This document shows, piece by piece, positions 51,190 to 62,115 of a stretch of 64,000 bases of DNA (position 1 is the first letter of the stretch; each line of letters begins with the position of its first letter). Below the pieces are notes generated by a model. That model did no database searches. It saw nothing but the letters and a program-made list of their open reading frames with translations, and was not told the origin of the DNA. Source of the DNA: Chrysoperla carnea (Eukaryota > Arthropoda > Insecta > Neuroptera > Chrysopidae); contig NC_058337.1 of NCBI RefSeq assembly GCF_905475395.1, positions 112,586,368-112,650,367 of the forward strand. Reading direction: 5' to 3'. A program made the translations under genes and the position numbers.

Positions 51190-54062
51190 CTATATTTTTG
51201 TTATTTTCATATCAATAATATCATTCTGTTGTTGGTGTTCACTATTATTAGTCTTAACATATTTATGTACAATCGGACATAATAAATTACGATCCACCTT
51301 CTTTGATTCTTCTTCATTATATGTCAAATAACTTACAATTAAACCTACAAATACTGAAATAAATGTACCAAGTACGGTATAACTTAAATATGAAAATCTA
51401 AATAAGATGAATGGTTCGTGAATATCTTCTTGAGCTTGCCTAAAAACCAATAAACAATTTGTGTTATTAAATTATTACTATTTTCAAAAAGGGCCGAAAA
51501 TTTTTGATGCTATTATTAATGTAAAAGAAGCTAAACTTCTTGTACTTTTTGGGTCTTCTTAAACTTTAAACTCTTAATTAACGTATACTTACGCCGTATG
51601 AACGTATGAAGAATTTAATTCGAAAAAGTCCAAATTAGGATTCGGACACTCTTCCGTGCTTATTGGTAATTTGAAATTATTATTATATCCTTGAGAAATT
51701 GCATTTTGTGCTCCAATACATATGACAGCCATTCCAATAACGCTAGCCGCTGCTCCTGAAATAGCACCCTAAGGCAAAAAAAAAAATGTGCCTTTATTTG
51801 TGCGAATAAATTTGGATAAAAATAATATTACCTTCGTATTACATTTGGGAAATAATGTACCAAGTATAAATAATCCTAATAAAGCACCTTCCGTGATTCC
51901 ATCCATTAAATAATTAATCTAGAATAAATTTATAATTAAATAGCGCTCAAATCATTTTTAAGACAATTTTCTTACTTGTAAAATTTCCCCTAAATGTTCA
52001 ATTACAAACACCAAACTCCATGCAATAACTCCGCTAATTAAAACAGTTCCTTTCATAATTAATCCAGCTTTTAAATCAGATAATTCATATCCCAAATAAT
52101 TTACAATAAAATCATTATAAACTGTTGCACCGATTGTATTCAATTTTGCTGAAGATGTACTCAATGCAGCACTAAATAATCCAGCCATAAAAATACCAGT
52201 AATACCCATTATATGTCCCATTGTTTCTGTTACAAATAATGGTACCATTTGATCAGATTTGCTGACTCTCTAAAAAGAACAAAATTTCTCTAATTAGTTT
52301 TACCAAATGCGCTGCTCATCGAATGCATAAAAAAAGTTAAATTGAAAAAAGTAAAAAAAAAATTGTCGAACAGTTTTGGGACGATTTGGAAAGGGAGGAG
52401 TGCTTTTCTAAACTAAAAGTTTCAGTTGTCATCATGCAGTTGTCGGTGACTTCGGTCGAATTGTTTGATCGAAAATTCAATATCAATCAAAATGATTATG
52501 TACTCGTCTGAGGCACAATCTTAAGTTATGTTAAAATGATTCGAACAAAACGTCCAATAATAAAAAAAAGAAACTTTTTTTATTCATTGTTGAGCCAAAA
52601 TATCCGTCCGAAATCACGGACTCGCAACACTATATGTATTGCATCAAAAGCGTACATCCCTTTCTATTCAAACGCCTGAGTAATTCTCGATCAAAAAGCA
52701 CTTAATGACTCATCGTCATATTTTGGCATTAAAACAAGTTCAGATCCAGGAGGAGGCACCTGCTTTTACCTGCTCCCCGTGATACATCCATGGGTAAATG
52801 AATGTAATTTTTTTTAGATTTTTGTTTAAATAAAATCAATAGTTTACAACTTACTCCTTCACTGATCGGATCACATTTCCAATAATTTGCATACAAAACA
52901 ATGCCCAATAAACATGCCGAAAACGTTAACATGGTCGTTATTATACACATGATAGCTAAAACACTTCAACAATATTGTATTAATTATATTCTCTTGCAAT
53001 TATCGCATCTAAAGCAGTTCAAAGATGTCCAATATTTTCAACCCTATTCACTTCACTATCCATCGAAACAAGAACATTAGATAGAATATAAAAATAATGA
53101 TCATCTATGAACTGCTTTAATGAATTAGCTTTCAAATACCTTCTAGCTTGTTTTAATGTTCGAACTGATTTAAATTTTTGTATGTTACTTTGATCGATTG
53201 GAATTTTTGCTATCCAATGGAATGTATTTCCAATTATGGCAAGCCATAATGAATTTCTTATAAATGGACTTGGATTCAAACTATAAAAAAAAAAGAAATG
53301 TATAAATATATATTTATATATTTTATAATCTTTAATTCACGGATACGGAATAATCTTTAAAATTTTTAGGCCAATAACACACAAAAAAATTTGGAAATCG
53401 GTTGACCCTGCAAGTCATCCCTGTAACTTCCCGCTAAGAATTGACTCATAACGTGTAAAAAATTTTATCTATTCTGATGTTATATCCACTCGCATTTTAT
53501 TGTAATTAGATGTGATCTTAGACTAAAATCTGATTTATCGATGTAGTTTTTATACGTTGAGAGCTGATTAGTTTTTGAAATCGATCGGTAGTTCTCTGAG
53601 CTCAAAAATGAAGATGTTCGATGCTTTTGAGCTTCTAGCTCAAAAATTTCATAGACGTTTGATAAAACACTATTTTTTAAATTTTCAAATCGCGATAACT
53701 TTAGAATGAATAAACCGATTTTCACGCGGTTGGTGACATTCGACGCAGTTTTTGAAGCTTCATGAAGAATCTTTAAGTTTCAATTGATAGAACAAAAAAT
53801 TTTGAGGTTATTCCGAAAAAACGCTTTTTTGGTTTTCTTTCGTGAACGATAACTCACGAACGAATCCACCGATTTTGACCGGACTGGTGGTGATCGACGT
53901 GGTTTTTTGATGTTGAGAGCTGATTAGTTTTTGGAATTGATCGATACAGCCGTTTAAAAGTTAATCAAAAAAACCACTTAAAAAAAATTTTTTTTTGCAG
54001 TTTTTTTGAGATTTCTCGAAATCTTATATTATCTTATATTATTATGAGAGGTTTACATACAT

Positions 54063-54096
<34 letters not shown>

Positions 54097-56571
54097 ATAC
54101 ATACATACAGCCATACAGACACCCTCGCGGAAGTAGTCAGGGAAGCTTCCTGACACCTTAAAACGTCGAGATCTGATGAAAACTCGATTTTGGCAAAACG
54201 GGGTGAAAACAATAACTTCCCTATTTTCTTAGCGGGAAGTTAAAAATTAATAAATTGACTTCAAACTACTGGACAGGTTTTAAAAATATGTCCATCAAAC
54301 CAAAGATCAAATGTACTCAAGGGTTAGGGTATATTTTGTAACGAGAGTAAATAAATGATAAGAGCACATGGGAGGGAATTCTCTCTGTATGATTTTCCGA
54401 ATGAAAAATAAATTATGATTGCTCATCAAGTAAATTTTCCGGACTCAATGGGCAGTAAACTACTTGTCGCACCGAAAACAGTGTGATATGATATCCTGCA
54501 TGAGGTAAGTAAAAAAAATCATAAAAAGATACCTTGAAGTTTAATAGACGCAAATCTTAAGAAAAAATTTTTATTCTAAAAGAAATCAATTTCGAATATA
54601 AAATCGCATTAAAAAAACTTTTTAATTTCCATAATAAATATTCTTTCATTTATTGTTAAGAGTTGTAAATCATTAAAAAGATTTAGCTATAATAAGTTTT
54701 ATGAATTTTAAGGTCGAAAGGACTTTATAGACTATTGTCTAAAACCCAATATTTAGGTAGTTATGCGCACTATTAAAACCCAATAAAGTAAAGACATTGT
54801 TGAGTCAAGTACCTACTTTAATGTTTAATTAATTAAAAATTTTTGTATTGCTAACACAAATGTAATTAAAATTTTACCGTCGACTTTTAATCTAATTAAT
54901 CTTATAATTTGTCTACACGTCAAACTGTAGGCATAAATCAGCAATGCTAAACAGAAAAGACCAATAATAAAATCTGTTATGTCATGGTAGATGGATACTG
55001 ACCGTAGTTTTCAATTAGGATTAACTTTTTTCAATAATTGTCCAAAGTGTATAAGATAAAGGTACTTTACTCTTATGCAAAAATTTACATTTTCAACAAA
55101 TCTTGTATACGAATGCAAATTGATATCTTCCTGTTTCATATTGAGTTCTAGGCCATGCAGAACTTTATATCAAGAATTGAACTTTTTTTCATAAAACAAA
55201 TAATTAAAAAGTTTTCCCTATGGTAGCGACTTAATTAATAAAATTTTCCATGTATAAGCGAAGATATTGAATTTCCAATAATTATAATTATTGTTTATCC
55301 TCTTACAATTAACAGTAGCAGAGTAACCTAAAGTAAATTAAACTTAATTCTGAGAAATCCTGATTAAAATAGTATAAGCGCCAAGGCAAGTTTAGGCTTA
55401 TGGTTGAAATTATTTGTGCCTTATTTTCAACTTTGATGATGAATTTTGTTATTACTTCATGAATGTAGACACAAAATAGGAATACAATTTTTCGATACAT
55501 GCTTTGGTTTTCGAAATATCGAAAGCTATATAATTAAACAAAAGTTTCAACTTACGATATTTTGAAAATTACTCCAGATATCGAAATATTGTATTATACG
55601 AGTATTGTCAAGTTATAACATAATTCACGATGAAAATATATATTTTTTCTAATTTTTATCTCCACTACCGTGCTCATACATCCTTAATTAATCGGCCACA
55701 ACGGGCGTTTTTGTTTTCAATAATTTATTAAGGTTTTAACTTCAATTTAAATATATTTTTTTTTAATTTCCACCTACTAGTTTTGGAGAAATCTATGAAA
55801 ACATACTACTTTTAAAGTTATTTATTTATTTAAATAATCGGGCAATCCCCCTAAAATTTTCAGAATTGATTTAGACTTAGAAAAAGCATGCCTTTTATCC
55901 AAAATTGTCCTGGCGCTCGTACATTCTTAATAAGTCTGTAAATTTCACAGCAAAGTCAGGGACGAAGCTAGCAGTGATGGATTTAGGCCTAGGCCCGTGA
56001 GGCCCGGGCCTAGGGCGGCAGAATTTGAAGGGCGGCAAAATTTATGAAATGCCAAATTTTTAGAGTCACAAAAAAGTAAAGACAATCAATTATAAAAATT
56101 GGTTCAGAATAGTTTTTATAAAAAATTTTCGATAGAAAATATTATAATCCAATTCATTAATCTACTTCTCAATCTGTGTGGGTAAGATGTTAATTTTTTA
56201 ATCGATCAATGATATTCTTTATCGAGTAATGTTCTTTACTTTCTGTTTCTTTAGTGAGATTAATCTCACGTGTATGAAGCATTTTGAAATTATTTAATCC
56301 AAATGACTTCTCAATTTGTTTTGAGTATTCCAGCTACAAATTGTTCAGGAGAAAGATCTTTTTCTACTCTTAAAAGGGTAAAAACCTATTTACGCGCAAG
56401 CATGGGCCAAGATAGACTTAATGCACTTGCATTACTGTCTATTGAAGCCCAACTAGTCCAAAAAATTAATTACGGCGACATAATTGACGTTTTTGCACGG
56501 ACCAAAGCCAAGAAAAAGAAATTTTCAAATTGATTAATATTAAAAGAAATATGAATTATTTATCTGTCTAA

Positions 56572-56634
<63 letters not shown>

Positions 56635-59600
56635 CTGTCTTGTTTATCAGTAATTTTTAAAAAATTATATTTCAATAAATTAAGTTACTTTAAAATAAAA
56701 AACTGGATCAAAATTAATGAAATTCATTCTACCAACAAGGGCGGCGCATCGAACGGGGCCTAGGGCGGCAGCAAGTCTAAATCCGTCACTGGAAGCTAGT
56801 CTAATAAAATTTTTTTTTTCTTCTCTTCATACCTCTATAATTATGTAATAAATTTTTATTGTTTTCAATAATTCTGATATTGACCTTTAAAACTGACTGC
56901 ATTTTCATCAAATGGAATAAAAATTAATAGAAAATGACATAATATTTATTTATTAATTGTATATACTTATTAAATAGTTATAAAAATTAAGTAATTGCTA
57001 AAACTTTTATTTATATTTTTTGTAATTTTTAATCACTCTAATAATTGCAATGAAAACAAATGTAGGGGAGAGTGTCCAAAAATGATCCAACTAAGAAAAA
57101 ATACAAGTTAGCCTTTATTTATTTTAACTTCATACATATTTACAATTACATTTTGATGTGGGTGGATTGGGTTACTACGTTCTTATCCAAGCAACCACAA
57201 TGTGATCAATTATACCGCCCCCATTTAATTTAATTGTTCACGCTGCCGCTGCCTGGGTTCGAACCCGCAACCTAAGTCTAGATAAACGAACGGTCTACAA
57301 TAATGAAGTTATAACAAAATTCATCATGAAAGTTGAAAATAAGGTACAAATAATTTCAACCCTAAGTATAAAATTGCCTTGGTGCTCGTACTACCTTAAA
57401 TACTCTTGACAATTTATTTTGCATCGCATTTAATTCATAAAAGACTATATGATGTCGTAATCTTGTTGTCATTGAAAAATTCTGCAAAATAGTTTTAGAA
57501 GATTTATATATTTGATAAACATTTATTTCCCGTTAAAAGGAATGCCGCCTCAGCATCCAGATGTTCAATTACATTAATCATAATACTTTATATAAGATAA
57601 ATGATAAATAAAAAAAAAAAGGTTTATACTTTCGTTGACAATTAAGTACGCGTTAATTTATTAAAAGTGGCCTTGATTTAAAAAAGTTATCCCATCATCA
57701 TCACGCGATCAAAAACTGTTTTGTAATATAATCATTATTTGATTCATTAACACGTGTAAAGTATGTTCAAAACAAGCATTCATCACTAAAAATTTCTATA
57801 CTTTGCTTTAAACAAAGCGGTTTTGTTCAAACTAATTTTTACTAGTTAGAACCTGCTATTTACTGGTAAAATTGCTTGAGGCTTACGAAATCATTACTTT
57901 GAAATAAATTCCATTAGTGCTAACTGTATGAAAATAAACAATTGACAAATCTAATTTTTGTTTAGAATAATGCCCGGAATATACGAAATCTAATTTTTTA
58001 ACCCGGTTTGTAAGTTAGTATTCCACCCTATCTTGGTTTATTTCGGATTTGGCACAAAGTCAGAGCAGTTGTTTGTAATATACGGCGTAAACCAGCTAGG
58101 CCTTTATAAAGAACTCCATACATGGTTTTCAGTCAAATTTTGGAAAAAATGTATTCTAATAATCTTTCATGAGTAGATAGATCAAGACTTCCACATGCGG
58201 AAAATCTCAAAAGTATTTTGAGATATGGGAGATTAAAGCTCAATCTGTGATAATTATATATTCGTTCGTGAATTTATATGTGGCATAATATTTGTCTAGC
58301 GAAAAAAGTGTTTGCAAGATTTTTATTCTATTTCGAAAGACTTGTCCAAGAACGAGTGCATAGACTTAAGTGACAAGACGAGGAGAATGAAAATAAAAAT
58401 TAATTAATTCATCCATGAAATTTATATACACGCACGCAGTCTTTAAAAATAGTTTTCCAGTGAATTTTTGCATGAGATATATTCGCTCTTGAATTGCCGA
58501 ATTATGTTTGTTCCTCATTAATTGCAAAATGAATCATATATTTTAAGGCTGGATTTTCTAATGAAAATAAACACGAATTTTACGAAGATGAATATGAATT
58601 CCAATCGGTAGTGATACAAAATTGTATAAAAATTTTTATCATCACACATACTTTTGAAGCATCTTGTATTAAAGTATAGAACAGAGAATCAATTTGTATC
58701 GTCACGTTATGACATTTTATTAATTTTATAAAAATAAACTTTAGTAATTAAAAGAAATAAATTCTAATCATTAAAATAATATTTTAATTTTAAAACATTG
58801 TTGATTGTCATCTAATATTATTTAAGGAGCTGACAGAAATTTTTATGTAAAAATCCTAACCGCCTGATAGTTGGTAGGTTGGTAGTTGGTGATTACACAA
58901 TATTTTACTTTCCCTGTTTCACCTCTTAACTGGCTGTTATAGGCTACCAAAAGAACCTATAATACATCGGACAGTAATTTTTAATTAAATCCTTTTCAGT
59001 GGCCCCTTTTCAATAAAGATTTCCAAGAAATTAGATCAGACAAAATTTTGTAATTTAAGTTCTTCTAACAACCAAAACTCCAATATCTCGAAAAGTATCC
59101 CAACCAAGTTTAGAGGAAACAGAAGTCTTGTTTAATTAATAACCATCAAAATACCAACCATCCAACCATCAGACGGTTTTACATAAAAATGCATGTCAAC
59201 TCCGTAACTTAAATAACGTTTATGTAAGCCAATTTTACAATTAATGAATGATTTCTATTATTTGCTTTATTCCTTAATACAGAGTATTCTAAAAAAAAGC
59301 CAACACCATAAAAAATGTTTTAATGTAAAACATTTTTCAATTATTTCATCAGCAAAATTGTTTTATATTAACTGCCCTGGCCCAAAAATTGCTAACAAAA
59401 TCAGAGGAAATAAAATAATTTGATTTTAGCGCCCGGTTTCTTTGAATTAGTTAGCCTTGCAACATTTTAACATAAAATTTTGAAGAATCTATTCTTAGAT
59501 TAAGCTTTTTAAATTTTTTTAGAGAAACGGAATTGGTCCGCAGTCACTTGCACCGCCATATTGTCAGTGACGAACGAGGCTTTATTGAAGCAACAGGTTA

Positions 59601-62115
59601 CTATGTAGCTCTATAACTTTTCGTCCTAAGAAATGGTAAGTTTTTTACATATTTTTTTTACATTTAGAAAAGATTTTTTATTTAAAAGGTTCTTCTATTA
59701 TTTATTATTTTTTATTTAATGGGCTTTATTATACCACCGCGGTATAATAAGATCCAAGGAAAGGATTTTAAAAAAGACAACTATTTCTAAAAGTTTTAGC
59801 TTTTGTAGCCTTTTATTTTCTTTGCACTACAGCCAAAAGTACAATCGATGCAGGAAAGTATATTTTGTCTTCCTAATTCGAATTATATACTTAACCAGTA
59901 GTGTTAATATAGGTGGGCCTTAAATGCCACATGTACCTTACTTAAATTTCTGCAAGTATTCGGCTTTGGACTACAAATCGTTATTCAATTATATATTTAT
60001 GTATGTACTTTGATTAATATGTTTCCAGAGACCTTTTCTTCTAATTAATATAAATGAACATCTTATTTAAATCATGAATGGATTTAACTTCTAAATATTA
60101 TAATTTATAGATAAATGAATATGACCTATGTAAATTACATCATCTAAGAACGATTTATTATGACTAATGAATATAATAAACTACTAATCATTTCAGAGTA
60201 ATCACCATACGCTACGGAACACGGCTTCCTTGAATTGTTTTCAAATCAAAATATATTTACATTAAAGATCTCAATATTATCTACCACCTACAATTTTTCA
60301 ATTTTACTATATTCAAATTAACTCTATTATTTTTAATTCATTATGGTAGAAGAGCTAGCAACGTTTTCTAGAGTTTATTTTATGACGGCTTAAATTCAAA
60401 TGTCTCTTTCTTTATTGAACTTAGGCGGAGATGAAGCAAATCTCTAAAAAATCTAAGAGTGGTTGCGTTAACTTACACTAACGTGCAAACAAACGAATCG
60501 AATTTCTGTCGAGTCGAAATTAAAACTACATTTTTTAATTATAAAACTAAATCATATTAAAATTAGAGCCCTATACTTAAATGATTTGAAAACGCATTTG
60601 TAATGTTTAGTAAAGAATCTGGCGTGGTGTTAGCAACTATTTGGTAGTTGTAATTTATATTACTAACATGAGATGAAAAATGATTTTAAAAAAATAGAGA
60701 AGTTGCTGATGTTTTTTTATTTTATATTTTTAGAAAAATTACTAAAAATTATAAAAAAAAAAACCTCGCTTTCGTAACGTCATCCCCGGAAAAATGAAAA
60801 AATAACATGAATAATGATACATGGTTTGTTTCACAGCAACTTGCATTATATTATAACGCAAATTTCCATAGAAACCGATTGGCTCACAGCCTCAACGGGG
60901 GTTAATACATCACTACCCTTTTATTAATTCAAAAATATAACTATTATTTATTTTTAATAAATAAAAAAATGGAATTATTTACAAAAAAATTATTTAAATA
61001 TACTTTATTAGATGAATTATTCTTTGATTTATATATGAATCTACAGCAAAAAAAATTAATAATCTACTGTTTTAAAATGATTTAAAAGCCAGTAATTTTT
61101 TTATTTTTATTTTTTGCTTCAAAGTTTTAGAAAGAAAATGACATTATTATTTTTGTGCTCAATAAAAATGATTTCTGCAACAAAGTATTTTACTCTTTTT
61201 ATAATTTATAAAAAATTTAACGTTTGTTACAAATGTCCTATATTTGTAACAAACGTTAAATTTTTTATAAATTATAAAAAGAGTAAAATACTTTGTTGCA
61301 GAAATCATTTTTATTGAGCACAAAAATAATAATAAATAATTATTTTTAATAATTATAAATAAATAATAATTGAAAAAATAAATGTCTTAATTAAAATTGT
61401 CTGGCTACGCAATAATTAAAATTGCAATTAACCAAAAGTTTAATGACATTTAAGAAAAATAAATCACTTTCATCAACAGAATTCTCATATAAAAATGAAT
61501 TGATAACGAAATTAATATTCAGTAGTTAATGGTCTTAACGTCTTCGCTAATTAAAATTATAAGTTATCTTCTTGACATCGACTGGTCAAATAGAATTATA
61601 GGAACAAAAAAGTAATAAAAATGTTGACTGCAGATAGATAAATTCAAAACATTGACCCCAAACTCAGAAACTCACGAAATTTTTGTTTTTCCTTTTTTCC
61701 AGATTTAAAGTATTTTTATTTAAATTTTGTGTTTTATCGTAACTGTATAGCAACGATACATAACGCCTTTAATACGATGCCAGACAATAAGACATTTTGG
61801 ATAAAATATTTCAATTTTTTAGATAATTCCGAAATTTCAAGAAACTATAAATATTATGTTACTCAATTCCAAACAATAAGAAATTTAATTTTGGGTAAAA
61901 TATTTCGTTCAATTATTAGATAATTCAGAAATTTCAAGAAACTATAAATATTATGTTACTCACTTCCAAATATTTAATCGCCCACCTTCATCAGCTCGTT
62001 GCCAAACATTATCCCATCCAACGTTTACAAAACCAACAATCATAACCGAGAAACAGGCTGCGACTACCATTACTACTTGAATCATATCCGTCCACACAAC
62101 ACCTTTTAAGCCACC
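51190..62115 (-). CDS. Sodium-coupled SLC5-family solute transporter, 3' part
   Basis: Seven exons on the minus strand: 62115-61964, 53280-53140, 52963-52855, 52269-51976, 51918-51832, 51768-51593 and 51439-51190. All phases agree, giving about 402 residues to the stop. The family runs near 600, so roughly the first third lies right of the window. Diagnostic parts: GGLKGVVWTDMIQVVMV, then NVWQRADEGGRLNIW; QSNIQKFKSVRTLKQAR, the usual cytosolic loop; LYANYWKCDPISEG with VSKSDQMVPLFV; MAGLFSAALSTSSAKLNT, the Na+-site helix region; and EGALLGLFILGTLFPKCNTK with GAISGAAAS. The last exon has one membrane helix and a polar tail. These proteins move organic anions, vitamins or similar solutes with Na+; insect members are usually named sodium-dependent multivitamin or monocarboxylate transporters, and the substrate cannot be told here. 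One acceptor (TTGTTGAAG before 52963) is chosen by phase over a nearby TTTTAG. Confidence 0.92.
53424..54242. mobile_element. Inverted-repeat DNA element with CA microsatellite, in SLC5 intron
   Basis: It begins TAACTTCCCGCTAAGAA and ends with the exact inverse TTCTTAGCGGGAAGTTA. If the outer TA on each side is the target duplication, the inverted repeats start ACTTCCCGC, fitting a Tc1/mariner-type or related MITE. Inside are two copies of GTTGAGAGCTGATTAGTTTT (about 53558 and 53913), a (CA)n array (about 54063-54094) and CGCGGAAGTAGTCAGGGAAG. No transposase frame. It sits in the 8.7-kb intron between exons 61964 and 53280. Confidence 0.75.
54063..54094. repeat. (CA)n microsatellite
   Basis: An ACAC run of about 32 bp, followed by CATA tetranucleotides, inside the inverted-repeat element at 53424-54242. 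The array appears to be part of the element. Confidence 0.9.
54243..55367. other. SLC5 intron, no further feature
   Basis: AT-rich intronic sequence with no recognised exon or bounded repeat. Confidence 0.45.
55368..55460 (-). repeat. Dispersed repeat family C, reverse copy
   Basis: Its reverse complement matches 57303-57395: shared words are AACAAAATTCATCAT, AGTTGAAAATAAGG, ACAAATAATTTCAACC and TTGCCTTGG followed by GCTCGTACTA-like sequence. A shorter related word (CCTGGCGCTCGTAC) recurs near 55909. No coding potential. Confidence 0.65.
56303..56533 (+). pseudogene. hAT transposase C-terminal dimerisation segment
   Basis: A 76-residue frame with LSIPATNCSGERSFSTLKR, VKTYLRASMGQDRL and NALALLSIEA, the signature of the hAT C-terminal dimerisation domain as in ZMYM1-like transposases (usual form: ERSFS, LK, K-YLRS-M, RL, L--LSIE). 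It ends at TGA 56531-56533 after a Lys-rich tail. The BED/zinc finger and catalytic part are deleted, so it is not an active enzyme, though this stretch has no internal stop. Confidence 0.85.
56577..56630. repeat. (TA)n microsatellite
   Basis: About 54 bp of uninterrupted TA, inside the hAT element and bounded by repeated TTTATCTGTCT words (about 56559 and 56630), just after the transposase stop codon. Confidence 0.9.
57170..57303 (-). repeat. tRNA-related SINE fragment
   Basis: On the minus strand the sequence TAGACCGTTCGTTTATCTAG leads into GCGGGTTCGAACCCAGGCAG, a canonical RNA polymerase III B box in a tRNA-like 3' half, followed by GCGGCAGCGTGAACAATT and a non-tRNA body. The B box itself is palindromic, so the strand rests on the tRNA-like lead-in. 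The A box is not visible, so the 5' end is truncated or joined to repeat C, which begins at the same point. No complete tRNA fold is present. Confidence 0.6.
57303..57395 (+). repeat. Dispersed repeat family C, forward copy
   Basis: Reverse-complement partner of 55368-55460, about 1.85 kb away, directly abutting the SINE-like fragment. Together the two copies bracket the hAT element. Confidence 0.65.
57396..61142. other. SLC5 intron, no confirmed gene
   Basis: Mostly AT-rich intronic sequence. At 59523-59635 a 113-bp segment has an acceptor-like TTTTTTTAG before it and a good donor ATG/GTAAGTT after it on the plus strand, without a convincing open frame. A G+C-richer patch at about 60875-60902 (GATTGGCTCACAGC, CTCAACGGGGG) may be a repeat fragment. 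Confidence 0.4.
61143..61333. repeat. Perfect 92-bp palindrome with 7-nt loop
   Basis: Arms 61143-61234 and 61242-61333 are exact reverse complements as far as I can read base by base; the spacer is GTCCTAT. The arms contain TTTTTGTGCTCAATAAAAAT and TTAACGTTTGTTACAAAT. There are no visible terminal motifs or target duplication. It lies within the SLC5 intron, so the SLC5 pre-mRNA would carry it as a long hairpin. The 67-codon frame across it is a consequence of the palindrome. Confidence 0.9.
61817..61970. repeat. Tandem duplication over an SLC5 exon-intron boundary
   Basis: GAAACTATAAATATTATGTT, with matching flanks, occurs twice about 97 bp apart (units about 61817-61873 and 61914-61970). 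The right unit spans the real splice donor of the SLC5 exon (minus strand TTTGGAA/GTGAGTAA). The left unit has TTTGGAATTGAGTAA at the same place, so its donor GT is TT. It sits just inside the intron. Confidence 0.8.

Larger units (their letters stand above)
55972..56791 (+). mobile_element. hAT element (ZMYM1-like transposase remnant), in SLC5 intron
   Basis: The left end CAGTGATGGATTTAG and right end CTAAATCCGTCACTG are inverted repeats, flanked by a perfect 8-bp target duplication GAAGCTAG (55964-55971 and 56792-56799). The terminal regions are strikingly G+C-rich (GGCCTAGGCCCGTGAGGCCC; GGGCCTAGGGCGGCAG), unlike the AT-rich interior. Inside lie the last 76 codons of a transposase and a (TA)n tract. 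At 820 bp it is an internally deleted, non-autonomous copy. The intact target duplication and clean ends suggest a fairly recent insertion. Confidence 0.9.

Noticed and set aside
52729..52855. Continuation of the SLC5 frame past ISEG
   Set aside because: The donor GGA/GTAAGT follows immediately, and the next exon at 52269 restores VSKSDQ in phase 0.
53019..53140. Continuation of the SLC5 frame past 53140 to a stop near 53019
   Set aside because: A donor (AG/GTATTT) at 53140 and a phase-matched acceptor before 52963 restore the conserved SLC5 sequence; the read-through is intron translation.
57240..57260. Possible tRNA gene, from GGGTTCGAACCC
   Set aside because: The B-box word is present but no acceptor stem, D arm or anticodon arm completes a tRNA; a SINE fragment fits better.
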